A DNA stretch of 30,853 nt from Akkermansiaceae bacterium UBA956 (GCA_002293145.1 DBCO01000011.1:1-30853), one strand, 5' to 3'; positions 17,194-25,738 are shown, counted from the stretch's first letter. Program-made: numbers and translations. Notes: generated by a model from the letters alone, not told the origin.

Positions 17194-18228
17194 CTACGAT
17201 TCCAATTCCTGAATTTTACGCTTCAATTCTTTGATTTCTTCGACGATCTTGGGCAAACGTCGTTGCATCGCGACGATTCTGAGCTCATCCTTGATGGGCT
17301 GTGCTGGATGGCCGAGATAAGTTTGCGATCCAGCAAGGTTGTTTGTGACACCCGTTCGAGCTGCCAAAACCGCTTTGTCGCCGACTTCAAAATGACCAGA
17401 GATGCCAACCTGGGCGGCGCAAGTGACGTAGTTGCCGAGTTTGGCGCTTCCGGCGATACCTGTGAGAGCGATCACGATGCAATGTTTGCCAATTTGAACA
17501 TTGTGACCGATCTGCACCAAGTTATCAATCTTCGTGCCCTCGCCAATTAAGGTTTTTCCGAAGCGCGCACGATCGATGCAGGTATTGGCGCCGACTTCGA
17601 CATCGTCGCCGATCTCAACGATGCCGACTTGCGGAATTTTTTGGTGTCGGCCCTGATGAAATTGATAGCCGTAGCCATCGGAGCCGATCACAGCACCCGG
17701 TTGGAGGATGACTCGATCACCGAGCACGCAACGTTCACGGATGCTAACATTCTGATAAATGATACAGCTGCGGCCGACACGGGCCTGCGCGCCGATCACC
17801 ACGTTCGGGTAGATTTCCGTGCCATCGCCGATCACGGCACCTGCCATGATCACGGCACCTGCATGAATGCAAACCTTGCTGGGATCGAGGGTTGCCGTGG
17901 AATCAATGTGCGCGGCGGGATCTATGCCAGGTAAAAAAGCTGCATCCGCTTTTGAAAAATGCGCGATTACTGCGGAGAAGGCCAAGGTTGGATTTGCAAC
18001 CTCAATCAGTGCCATGTCCTGAGGTCCACCCCGTTCGCCGGGCTCAACAATACAGGCACCAGCTTTGCTGGTGGCAAAAACCGTGGCGTATTTTGGATTG
18101 CCGAGAAAGCTGACATCGCTCGGGCCTGCGAGGTCGAGCGCATCCATGCCGCCATAAACGGCATCAAGCTTGCCCCTGACGATGGTGCCATCGGTCAATA
18201 GAGCAAGCTCGGTGAGAGTAACTTCCAC
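17194..18228 (-). CDS. lpxD: UDP-3-O-acylglucosamine N-acyltransferase
   Basis: A 344-residue cytoplasmic enzyme that adds the N-linked hydroxyacyl chain from acyl-ACP to UDP-3-O-acyl-glucosamine in lipid A synthesis. The N-terminal uridine-binding region is followed by the left-handed beta-helix of hexapeptide repeats (for example IHAGAVIMAGAVIGDGTEIYP). The catalytic His is in VQIGHNVQIG (His 242, equivalent to His 239 in E. coli), and the C-terminal helix KIVEEIKELKRKIQ is present. Start is a GTG at 18228, since no upstream in-frame start precedes a stop. Last gene in the sua5-skp-skp-lpxD run. The pairing of skp with lpxD is conserved in many Gram-negative bacteria. Confidence 0.97.
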   Translation of the reverse strand: MEVTLTELALLTDGTIVRGKLDAVYGGMDALDLAGPSDVSFLGNPKYATVFATSKAGACIVEPGERGGPQDMALIEVANPTLAFSAVIAHFSKADAAFLPGIDPAAHIDSTATLDPSKVCIHAGAVIMAGAVIGDGTEIYPNVVIGAQARVGRSCIIYQNVSIRERCVLGDRVILQPGAVIGSDGYGYQFHQGRHQKIPQVGIVEIGDDVEVGANTCIDRARFGKTLIGEGTKIDNLVQIGHNVQIGKHCIVIALTGIAGSAKLGNYVTCAAQVGISGHFEVGDKAVLAARTGVTNNLAGSQTYLGHPAQPIKDELRIVAMQRRLPKIVEEIKELKRKIQELES

Positions 18229-18289
18229 GTTGGAATAAATGAATAAATTGATTCACTAGCTCGGCGCATAAAGATCGCCTAGAGCATCT

Positions 18290-18928
18290 TTACTCGCCGC
18301 TACTACCTTCAGGAGCAGCAGGTGCAGGTGCAGGTGCAGGAATGGAATCCGCAGGTGCGTCTTTGTTGAGGTCCTTCAGCAGAGCCGCGCTGACATCGAT
18401 GGCGTCTTTGGTGAAGAGCAGGAAAGGAACTTGGGATGTGCTCATACCGGATTTGTCGAACACGTAGTCATAGTTTTCGGCCTTGGCACGCTCTTCGACG
18501 AGCTTTTGGATCTCACCGAGAATGCCACGCATGCGCTGCACCATTTTCTCGTTGAGAGCTTGATTTTTGCGGGTCAGGAATTCACGGCGCTCTTTGTCGA
18601 GCTGGATGCCTTCTTGATACTTACCTTGGTGGGCTTTGTAGGACTCTTGTTTTTTCGCGTCGGAGATGGTCGGATCATCGATCTGCTGCTTGAGGACCTG
18701 AATGTCGCTTTCGATCTGACGAATCGCGGTGAGCTTCTCGTTGTTGTCTTTTTGGATTTTCGCGCGCTCCACATTGATTTGCTGCTGCGCTTCGTTAGTT
18801 TTGTAATATTCCTTAAACAACTGCTGCATATCTACAGTAGCGATCTTCAATTTCGCATCCTGGGCAGTAGCGTTTCCAACAAATAGGGCAGCTACGGCTA
18901 CCGCGATTAATCGACGAATCATTTGCAT
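18290..18928 (-). CDS. OmpH/Skp-family periplasmic chaperone, copy 1
   Basis: A 212-residue exported protein: signal peptide MIRRLIAVAVAALFVGNATAQ, then IATVDMQQLFKEYYKT, the start of the OmpH/Skp fold, followed by about 120 residues of charged coiled coil (residues about 45-150) and a closing beta region near YDYVFDKSG. Skp trimers hold unfolded outer-membrane proteins in the periplasm. The C-terminal tail is Ala/Pro-rich, encoded by three GGTGCA units (18321-18338). ATG 18928 (or 18922) was chosen over the longer frame because it abuts the signal peptide. It is a tandem paralogue of the next gene upstream and lies about 60 bases before lpxD. Confidence 0.93.
   Translation of the reverse strand: MQMIRRLIAVAVAALFVGNATAQDAKLKIATVDMQQLFKEYYKTNEAQQQINVERAKIQKDNNEKLTAIRQIESDIQVLKQQIDDPTISDAKKQESYKAHQGKYQEGIQLDKERREFLTRKNQALNEKMVQRMRGILGEIQKLVEERAKAENYDYVFDKSGMSTSQVPFLLFTKDAIDVSAALLKDLNKDAPADSIPAPAPAPAAPEGSSGE
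18321..18338. repeat. Three tandem GGTGCA hexamers in the skp 3' end
   Basis: Three perfect hexamer units encode the Ala-Pro repeat of the chaperone's C-terminal tail on the minus strand. Length variation by slippage would stay in frame. Confidence 0.7.
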
Positions 18929-19004
18929 AATGGTATTGGGAATGTTCCCGTAAGGAGATTGTAATTTGGTGTATGAGGGTAGTGAGGTCAATACTTTTCT
19001 CAAA

Positions 19005-19619
19005 TCATTGATCCGAATCAGGAGCTGCTTTGGAAGCCTCCGGTTGCTCTTTGTTCAAGTTTTTTAAGATGGAAGAAGTGATATCGCTCGCGTCTTTTGA
19101 GTAGAGCAAGACATTGATCTGGGAGGTGCTGGTCGCCGTTTTATCGATGACGTGGTCGTAGCCTTCAGCCTTACTGTATTCGGTTACGATGTCTCTGAGA
19201 TCGCCAAGTATGTCCTGCATGAACTTGACAGAATGCTCATTGAGCGCGCGTATTCTTCTCTGCAAAAATTCTTCTCTCTCGCGATTCATTTGCACGCCCT
19301 GATTAAACTTCATTTGATGCGCTTGGTAGGCGGCTTGTTTTTTCGCTTCGCTCAACGATGAGTCTTCATACTGCTGCTTGAGCGCCTCGAGTTCCACGGT
19401 CATTTTGCGAATCGGCTCAGATTTTTCCTCATTGAGTTTTTTGATCTTCTCCTGTTGCAAACTGAGCTGCTCCTGGACCTCCGCAGTTTTATAATAGGCT
19501 TTGAAAAGCTGCTGCATGTCCACGGTAGCAATTTTCAGCTTCGTGTCTTGAGCCATCGCATTTCCTACACATAGGGCAGCTACGGCTACCGCGATCAATC
19601 GACGTATCATTTGCATCAT
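19005..19619 (-). CDS. OmpH/Skp-family periplasmic chaperone, copy 2
   Basis: A 204-residue paralogue of the downstream gene, with signal peptide MIRRLIAVAVAALCVGNAMAQ and the same opening IATVDMQQLFKAYYKT, a central coiled coil and a C-terminal DASDITSSILKNLNKE matching DAIDVSAALLKDLNKD of copy 1. The mature middle parts have diverged clearly, whereas the signal-peptide DNA is almost identical, with a run of at least 22 identical bases. The start is one of three closely spaced ATGs; 19619 is used. A TTGAC element at about 19676-19671 has a counterpart at 18991-18986 before copy 1, suggesting that the duplication included upstream DNA. The tail is acidic and lacks the Ala-Pro repeat. Confidence 0.93.
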   Translation of the reverse strand: MMQMIRRLIAVAVAALCVGNAMAQDTKLKIATVDMQQLFKAYYKTAEVQEQLSLQQEKIKKLNEEKSEPIRKMTVELEALKQQYEDSSLSEAKKQAAYQAHQMKFNQGVQMNREREEFLQRRIRALNEHSVKFMQDILGDLRDIVTEYSKAEGYDHVIDKTATSTSQINVLLYSKDASDITSSILKNLNKEQPEASKAAPDSDQ

Positions 19620-19709
19620 AATGAAGTTGTTGCTGTAAAGATTCTTTATACTTGCGTAGCGTGGCGCTGCCGTCAATCCTTTTCTCTGTGGCACAAAGAA
19701 AACTTTTCG

Positions 19710-20753
19710 TTACGCTGGGCTGGCAGCTCGGCGCAGGCGATCCATGACTGCAACGCCCAAACCTACCTCGCTGACAGGCTCTGCGACGATGAAATCCAAC
19801 CCAGCATCATCGAGCTTGCGCAGGAGATGGAACAAGCGCAGCGCAGCCTCGGGTAATTTACCATTGCCGGGGCTGAGCGCCTCGACGACAGCCCAGGGAT
19901 AAAGCTGGGTATAGCCTTTTCCAGGCTCGCCTGTGTAGGAAAGCAGACCGTATTTTTTGCTGCGATCAGGACGGAAATCTGCGGCATTTTCCAATAAAAT
20001 AAGGGGAGTGCGCGGTGCGTAGTGGCTGGGGAGCATTCCAGGTGCGACTGCGGGCTGGGTTACATCTGAGCCATCTCGAGGCCGCTTAGGACGCTCGATT
20101 TTGCCGAAATTTTGCAGCATTTCCTTGGTAACTGGACCGGGTCGCAGAATGGTGATGGTGGGCCTTTTTTCGCCGACTGCGATGTGAATGATCGTACTTT
20201 CAAGGCCCTCCGCACAGGCTCCGCCATCGATGATCAATGGAATCCTGCCATCCAGTTCTTTGTGCACTGCCGTGGCGGAAGTGGGAGAAATGCGACCGAA
20301 GCGATTCGCGCTGGGAGCGGCGAGCGGTTGACCGAGCTCCTTGCCAATGGCGCGAAAGATTTTGCTCGCACTTTGTCGCACGGCCACGGTATTGAGCCCA
20401 CTGGTGACTAAATCCGGCACATCAGGGTGCTTGGGCAAGATCAGCGTCAGTGGTCCTGGCCAAAAGGCATTGAGCAATTTTTCAACAGTTGCCTGAATTT
20501 CATCAGGGATCACGGCAACTCGCTCCAGCTCAGTGCGGCTGGAAACATGCACAATCAGCGGATCAAACGATGGACGTTCCTTGGCGGCAAAAATTTTAGC
20601 CACCGCATTCGGATCAAACACATTGCCCGCCAGACCATATACGGTCTCGGTCGGCAGTGCGACGACTTCTCCCGCGCGCAGCAGCTCAGTTGCAGCTGAT
20701 ACGGCTTCTTTGTAATTTTCATCGGACGCGGATATGACGGAAGTTTGCTGCAC
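19710..20753 (-). CDS. sua5: L-threonylcarbamoyladenylate synthase (Sua5/YrdC type)
   Basis: A 347-residue cytoplasmic enzyme that makes threonylcarbamoyl-AMP from threonine, bicarbonate and ATP for the t6A37 modification of ANN-decoding tRNAs. The YrdC/TsaC domain (about 10-210) shows PTETVYGLAG (35-44) and KERPSFDPLIVHVSS (58-72) with the KxR substrate-binding motif. The linker GMLPSHYAPRTPL leads to the C-terminal SUA5 domain, making this the long two-domain form. Start is a GTG at 20753; the frame upstream is closed by stops. It lies about 90 bases before the skp pair on the same strand, and is divergent from the hydrolase-glycosyltransferase gene. Confidence 0.95.
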   Translation of the reverse strand: MQQTSVISASDENYKEAVSAATELLRAGEVVALPTETVYGLAGNVFDPNAVAKIFAAKERPSFDPLIVHVSSRTELERVAVIPDEIQATVEKLLNAFWPGPLTLILPKHPDVPDLVTSGLNTVAVRQSASKIFRAIGKELGQPLAAPSANRFGRISPTSATAVHKELDGRIPLIIDGGACAEGLESTIIHIAVGEKRPTITILRPGPVTKEMLQNFGKIERPKRPRDGSDVTQPAVAPGMLPSHYAPRTPLILLENAADFRPDRSKKYGLLSYTGEPGKGYTQLYPWAVVEALSPGNGKLPEAALRLFHLLRKLDDAGLDFIVAEPVSEVGLGVAVMDRLRRAASPA

Positions 20754-20883
20754 AGCAGAAATTTAGTCAGAAAACTCAACGATGCGCGAGCGAAAACACT
20801 GCCACCACTCTGCATGAGACCCATTGCACCATGAAAGAACCCATGAATGGACAGGCGTAACAATCCGTCTTAAGGTGGCTTTG

Positions 20884-23010
20884 GTGACGACATCACAACA
20901 ACGACGATGGCAAGTGGATGGGAAATTTTTCCGTCTTGAAGATCATCGCGTCGTTATGCAATCTGTCACTTATGGTCCTTTCGCGGAAAACGAGAATAAC
21001 CTCTGGCCTCGTGAAATGATAGAGGATTTCACCGCGATGCGCGCATGCGGCTGCAACAGCATACGCATCTATCGCCTACCCACTCGCGTATTGCTGGATG
21101 CCGCACATGCAGCAGGACTCGCGGTCTGGGCCGGTATTGCCTGGGCCTATGGTGTGAATTTTCGCGATGAGCCCCGTCACCTGACCGCAGCGCGTGTTCA
21201 GCTCGCGGAAGCACTGCGCGATCTTGGCAGTCACCCCGCGTGGGCCGGTGTCTATGTTGCCAATGAGGTGCCAAGTGATATGGTTCGCTGGATGGGTGTG
21301 GAGGTTGTCCGATCAGCATTGGAAAGCTTAATTTCGTTAGGAAAAAATCTCGCTCCTCATTTGCTATTCGCTTACGCCACTTACCCCAGCACTGAATACT
21401 TACAACCAGCAAACGCTGATTTTTGCGCGTTCAATGTTTACCTCGAGAACGAGAAAAATTTCGATGCCTACCTTGCACGGCTCCATCACATCGCCGGAGA
21501 TCGCCCCCTTGTGATCGCAGAGTTTGGAATGGATTCCCATCGAAACGGAGTGGCTTGCCAAGGGCAGACTCTCGACTGGGCGCTGCGCTCGATGCGGGAA
21601 CACCATTGCGCCGGCATAACAATTTTTTCTTGGACGGATCGCTGGTGGAATCATGGTAAAGAGGTTCTCGACTGGGAGTTCGGCGTAACTGATCGCGAAC
21701 GCAACGTGAAGCCCGCCCTGTCAGTGCTGCGTCATCACTTTTTGTTAGAAAAAGTATTGCCGCCATCTCCACTTGTGTCAGTCATCGTTTGCACGCGGAA
21801 TGGCTCCACTCGCATCGTGGCGTGCATCGAGTCTCTCTTACGATTGCGCGGCAAGGTCGAGTTGATTATCGTTAACGATGGCTCCACCGACGACACCGCG
21901 CTACTCGTGCACACAATGTTTCCACAAGTGCGCTTGCTGAATCTAACTCCGAGCGGGCTCAGTGCTGCACGCAATGCGGGAGCCGCCGTGGCAGCGGGTG
22001 AAATTCTCGCCTACACAGATGACGACTGTGTTGTTGATGAAAATTGGGTGATTCATCTGTCCGAAAAATTTCACCAAGGATCATACGATGCCGTGGGCGG
22101 CCCTAACATTCCACCGGCCACGAATGCTTTGCAGAAAATCATCGTCATCCATGCCGGAGGTTCTGCCGCTCATGTAATGTTAGACGACCACTGCGCTGAG
22201 CACATCCCTGGTTGCAATCTTGCCGTAACCGCCCAAGCATTTCAGAAAATCGGTGGATTTGATCCCCAGTTCCGCACCGCGGGTGATGATGTCGATTTTT
22301 GCTGGCGCTTACTCGATGCTGGCCTGCGCATTGGCTTTGCACCCACCGCCTTTGTCTGGCACTGCCGCCGACAAAACATCATCGCATACATACGCCAACA
22401 ACGCGGATACGGGAAAGCTGAGTCATTGCTTATCACCAAGCATCCTCATCGCTTTCAACGCGGACAAGGTGCCTCATGGCAAGGCTGCTTTTATACCGGA
22501 GGACCCATGCGTGCCGTAAGTGATTCAATCGTTTATTACGGAGTGATGGCGACCGCATCTTACCAAATGGGACAATCCTCGATGATACAAGATAGGCTTC
22601 ACGCCCACACGCCATCATGGCTGCATCACCTCACCCGTGCCGTTTCCTATGCCGCAGCATACGTGCGCAAATTCGAACGAATGCGTGGCAGCAAGACTTT
22701 ACAAAAATTGTTAGCGTGCCCTGTTCGTATGAAACAGAAAAAATTTACCACAGAGCAAGAACCACTCATCGAGTTCTCGCATAGCTCCTCATTCATTCGC
22801 GATCGACAACATTACCTGCAAACCCTGCTCCATCAGGGTTGGTCAGCAGCTTCATCGACTGATCGATTTGATCTAACGAAAAAAAACATCACTCTCACGA
22901 TTGCCACAGAACAAAGCAGTAACCATCTCACGCGTCATTGGTTCCGCATCACTGGACTCGCTGATACTTCAGAGCTCCGTAGATGGATTGAGCTGGCCGA
23001 CATCGAATGA
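20884..23010 (+). CDS. Glycoside hydrolase (GH-A-like TIM barrel) fused to family-2 glycosyltransferase
   Basis: A 708-residue protein from the GTG at 20884; the frame is open to a TTG at 20824. The GTG is preferred because AGGTGG lies about five bases upstream and similarity begins soon after. Residues about 8-280 look like a clan GH-A barrel related to GH2/GH5: VTYGPFAENENN, NSIRIYRLP, YVANEVPSD with the candidate acid/base Glu 128, VIAEFGMDS with the candidate nucleophile Glu 213, and ITIFSWTDRWW. From about 297 a GT-A glycosyltransferase follows: VSVIVCTRNGS, IIVNDGSTDDT, LSAARNAGAAVA, the DxD-type TDDDC (379-381), IPGCNLAV and AGDDVDFCWRL (467-469). The last 110 residues are unassigned. 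No signal peptide or clear membrane helix, so cytoplasmic or peripheral. A role in making or remodelling a surface polysaccharide is inferred. Confidence 0.9.
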   Translation: MTTSQQRRWQVDGKFFRLEDHRVVMQSVTYGPFAENENNLWPREMIEDFTAMRACGCNSIRIYRLPTRVLLDAAHAAGLAVWAGIAWAYGVNFRDEPRHLTAARVQLAEALRDLGSHPAWAGVYVANEVPSDMVRWMGVEVVRSALESLISLGKNLAPHLLFAYATYPSTEYLQPANADFCAFNVYLENEKNFDAYLARLHHIAGDRPLVIAEFGMDSHRNGVACQGQTLDWALRSMREHHCAGITIFSWTDRWWNHGKEVLDWEFGVTDRERNVKPALSVLRHHFLLEKVLPPSPLVSVIVCTRNGSTRIVACIESLLRLRGKVELIIVNDGSTDDTALLVHTMFPQVRLLNLTPSGLSAARNAGAAVAAGEILAYTDDDCVVDENWVIHLSEKFHQGSYDAVGGPNIPPATNALQKIIVIHAGGSAAHVMLDDHCAEHIPGCNLAVTAQAFQKIGGFDPQFRTAGDDVDFCWRLLDAGLRIGFAPTAFVWHCRRQNIIAYIRQQRGYGKAESLLITKHPHRFQRGQGASWQGCFYTGGPMRAVSDSIVYYGVMATASYQMGQSSMIQDRLHAHTPSWLHHLTRAVSYAAAYVRKFERMRGSKTLQKLLACPVRMKQKKFTTEQEPLIEFSHSSSFIRDRQHYLQTLLHQGWSAASSTDRFDLTKKNITLTIATEQSSNHLTRHWFRITGLADTSELRRWIELADIE

Positions 23011-23182
23011 CGCAATCCATTCTTAAAAAAATTCTCAATATATCGCGCGGTGCACCGTCGAAGCTAGCGTAACTCAAGACCTACTCCTACCCATGGTCAT
23101 GTCAATCGCTATGATGGATATGCATCGCAAGGTGGTAGCTGCCTTAATCAGCGCTAGATGTAACGCGTCATCATCCGCTTCC

Positions 23183-24430
23183 TTAACTTCGGCGCGAGAG
23201 GGGGTTATTTTCTGAAAAAAACGGCCAGCCTAGTAAATTGGGAGGCCCCCAACTCTCCTGCTCATATTCCCCTTTCACGCCCGACAATTTCATTGTTTGC
23301 AAATCCTTATGCACATCCTCCATGGTGGGATCATTGATCATTTTTTCTAACAAAATCTGATCTCGTGCACTCAGCGGCGTAATCCTATCCCGGGCTCGCC
23401 ATTTCATCAAAAATGGTTTCACTGCCGATCCTGACTTCCTGCGCATCGTCGACAAAATATGCCAACCTGCGGGATCTGTGTCGCCGAAATGATACCAAGG
23501 TATCGCTGGCGATAATTTTGTGATCAAATCACACAAAGCTCGCGTCGGATACGAGCTCGCAATGAGCAAAGTCGAACGATCCCGATTCGCGCTCGCCAAC
23601 TGCCGAAAAGTCGTTTTACGATTTTCGACAGTCAACACCCGCAGTGCCATGCTACTGATGCGCACCGCTCTACGAATATCGGTTGAAGAAATGGCTACCA
23701 CCGCCTGCAAAGGATCCACATCAACTTCACTGCCATCGGCAAAATGCAAGCACAGTGGACCGCTCATTTCTAACAAATAATCTTGAGGCATCACGCCCCA
23801 CTGGTCCAAACCTGATGGCTTACTCATCATCAGTGCCAGTAATTTCTCCAGTCGTGCGCGCTTCCCCTCTAACCATTTCGAGTCAAAGCCCAATTCCACA
23901 CTCGCTTGGCGCACAGGAATTTCCACCGTAGTATCTCGACTCGTCAACCAATGCACAGCTGCGAGTAATTCCTCCAACTCCTTCGGTCTATTCCACTCCA
24001 ACCCTGCTACCAATTTTACTTCTTTTAATCCTGTTAGAATGCAATCAAACAAAGCTCTCCACTCCTGCGGAAAAACTTCGTGCCCACGATCGGCATACTG
24101 TTCGACCAATGGTCTCAACTCCTCGGCAGCATACACACCTAGTTTCACGCCCATCATCTCACACCAACGATGCTCTACATCTAACGGAAGTGAGATCATC
24201 TCGATCAAATAGCGCCGATGTTGATGACGATGCATGCATAGCATCCCGTTCTTCTCCCAGTTCTCTGCTTCACGCACCGCATGTGCTCGATCCACCGCGC
24301 TATTGATTGCAGCCGCATCTAACAAATCTTCCCACCCGCAACGAAACGCTCGCTGATAGCTGCGCACGCCCTTTCCCCGCGCTGCATACCAGCGCTGGTG
24401 AAAAAGCCGTATCCATGCGGGTATATGCAT
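23183..24430 (-). CDS. Orphan JetD-like (DUF2220/Toprim) protein
   Basis: A 415-residue cytoplasmic protein. The C-terminal third carries the Toprim-type signature of JetD, the nuclease subunit of Wadjet: the acidic VENRKTTF (Glu 269), a strand LLIASSYPTRALCDLI, and WYHFGDTDPAGWHILSTMR with Asp 317 and Asp 319, then VKPFLMKW. In Wadjet, JetD works with the SMC-like JetA, JetB and JetC to cleave plasmid DNA, and its fold is related to Spo11/topoisomerase VI-A. Here no jetA, jetB or jetC is present: the neighbours are a glycosyltransferase fusion and a small exported protein. The N-terminal part is helical and charged and may correspond to the DUF3322 arm, but I cannot confirm it. All three key acids are present, so the nuclease site looks intact. 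A stand-alone DNA-processing role is inferred. Confidence 0.8.
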   Translation of the reverse strand: MHIPAWIRLFHQRWYAARGKGVRSYQRAFRCGWEDLLDAAAINSAVDRAHAVREAENWEKNGMLCMHRHQHRRYLIEMISLPLDVEHRWCEMMGVKLGVYAAEELRPLVEQYADRGHEVFPQEWRALFDCILTGLKEVKLVAGLEWNRPKELEELLAAVHWLTSRDTTVEIPVRQASVELGFDSKWLEGKRARLEKLLALMMSKPSGLDQWGVMPQDYLLEMSGPLCLHFADGSEVDVDPLQAVVAISSTDIRRAVRISSMALRVLTVENRKTTFRQLASANRDRSTLLIASSYPTRALCDLITKLSPAIPWYHFGDTDPAGWHILSTMRRKSGSAVKPFLMKWRARDRITPLSARDQILLEKMINDPTMEDVHKDLQTMKLSGVKGEYEQESWGPPNLLGWPFFSENNPLSRRS

Positions 24431-24765
24431 GCCTGCACATGGCCAAGCTAATCAATGGAGTCAAGAAAAAACGCCCATAGCCTTCCTGACTCTCTGCTTG
24501 TCAGCCAAGTTCCACTGACTATTCTTCATTACATATTTATCCATTCCATCAGTATATAATGGCACTATTGATGGCTGCTCTCCGCTCTATGCCCAATGGG
24601 CGTCACACTCGCCAACTGCGACAAAAAGGATACCACCCTCGGACCGTCATCAGACCTCAATCTGGGTGCCGCTCTTGCCTATGCGGAAACAACCAAGTCC
24701 GACACCAGTCGTCGGGACCGTTTTTCCCGATCGCATGGAGTGCTACTTTTCGCATAAAGTCTTCG

Positions 24766-24792
24766 AGCCTTGGAATCAGAACAGGCTTTTTT
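24766..24792 (+). terminator. Rho-independent terminator candidate
   Basis: AGCCT and AGGCT form a 5-base stem with a 12-base loop, directly followed by five T residues. It lies nine bases after the stop of the 53-codon frame at 24596-24757, so if both are real they form a minimal transcription unit. Confidence 0.35.
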
Positions 24793-24832
24793 GATGCCAA
24801 ACACCTATTTCACACAAATCATCCGAATCTGC

Positions 24833-24860
24833 TTGCCACCAGCGGCCGCTACGCTATTTG
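24833..24860 (+). promoter_or_regulatory. Promoter-like element TTGCCA-16-TATTTG
   Basis: A sigma-70-like -35 TTGCCA and -10 TATTTG are separated by 16 bases, just before the exported-protein gene. A start of transcription 6-8 bases past the -10 would fall at about the second in-frame ATG (24869), implying a leaderless message. Confidence 0.3.
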
Positions 24861-24862
24861 TA

Positions 24863-25477
24863 ATGAAAATGAAATACATCCTTGCACTGACCATAGCCGC
24901 CTGCTCCATGATGAGTCCTCTCCTTGCGCAGAACAAACAGCCTGAGCCTTTTGAAGACATCTTGCGTGAAGCCGTGAAAGAATATCGTGCCGGAAAAATC
25001 AAAGAAGCCGCCACAGCACTCGACCAAGCAAAAGCCCTCATCGAAAAACAACAATCCACTCAAGTAGGCTCCACCCTACCCGATGCCCCTGAAGGCTGGG
25101 CCACAGATGACATGAAAACCGAAGATGTTCCAGGTCATCTCGGCGGCGGTAAGGTCGTCAAGAAACTGTACAAAAACAAAACTGGCCAAGAAGAAGTTCT
25201 GTTAGAGGTTTACTATGGTTCCACTTACATCAAGTTGATTCGCGGACTTCTCGCCAGTGATGAGATTGCCAAATCCCAAGGCTTCGAGATCAAACGCGCT
25301 GGCGGTGAAAAAGTACTCGCCAAAAAAATCGAAGGCGGTAACCACGAACTCAATGTCCCCATGGAAGACGAGATCATGATCAAATTCACCGGTGCCGATG
25401 GAGCCAAAGAAGATTTCATGCTCAAGATGCTGCGGGAGATTGATCGCCGTGAGCTCAAATCGCTCGTAAAGCCCTGA
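24863..25477 (+). CDS. Small exported protein of unknown function
   Basis: A 204-residue protein with signal peptide MKYILALTIAACSMMSPLLAQ. ATG 24863 was chosen, with 24869 equally possible; the frame runs further upstream but reads unlike a protein. After cleavage, EDILREAVKEYRAGKIKEAATALDQAKALI (broken in the middle, about residues 30-60) looks like one helical TPR-type unit. It is followed by a mixed alpha/beta region (PEGWATDDMKTEDVPGHLGG, LLEVYYGSTYIKLIRGLL, KKIEGGNHELNVPM) ending LREIDRRELKSLVKP. No catalytic motif is evident. A periplasmic location is likely. I do not recognise the family. Monocistronic between the jetD-like gene and a strong hairpin. Confidence 0.8.
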   Translation: MKMKYILALTIAACSMMSPLLAQNKQPEPFEDILREAVKEYRAGKIKEAATALDQAKALIEKQQSTQVGSTLPDAPEGWATDDMKTEDVPGHLGGGKVVKKLYKNKTGQEEVLLEVYYGSTYIKLIRGLLASDEIAKSQGFEIKRAGGEKVLAKKIEGGNHELNVPMEDEIMIKFTGADGAKEDFMLKMLREIDRRELKSLVKP

Positions 25478-25711
25478 CTGCTTAGTCTAATCCATTTCAC
25501 TCTTTAGAAACCAGCCGCAAGCTATTGTCCAGCAAGCTGCGTAATGATATGCAGCATTCCCTTCGTGGAGGACCACAGAGGGCGTGGCGAAATGCTCCTG
25601 CCCACCCCATTGTTGCGTGCTGCGGAAATTTAAAAATGCCAGTGGCCCACTTGATCACCATGCCTGAGCTGCGAAAACGCCTCCACGCCTGATCTTCCAT
25701 TGCACTAAGAA

Positions 25712-25738
25712 GCCCTTGCGCATCTCATGCGCAAGGGC
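25712..25738. terminator. Strong bidirectional hairpin
   Basis: A perfect 12-base stem, GCCCTTGCGCAT/ATGCGCAAGGGC, with a CTC loop. It lies between two genes that converge on it: the plus-strand exported protein ending at 25477 and the minus-strand DUF1501 gene ending at 25761, only 23 bases away. No long T run follows on either strand, so it is a terminator or transcript-stabilising stem. Confidence 0.7.

Larger units (their letters stand above)
24431..24862. other. Intergenic region with small frame and hairpin
   Basis: No recognised gene. A 53-codon frame at 24596-24757 (plus) begins MGVTLANCDKKDTTLG and has codon use similar to genuine genes in the window, but no homology or ribosome-binding site. 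It could be a remnant or a small protein. A terminator-like hairpin follows at 24766-24792, then a promoter-like element at 24833-24860. Confidence 0.4.
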
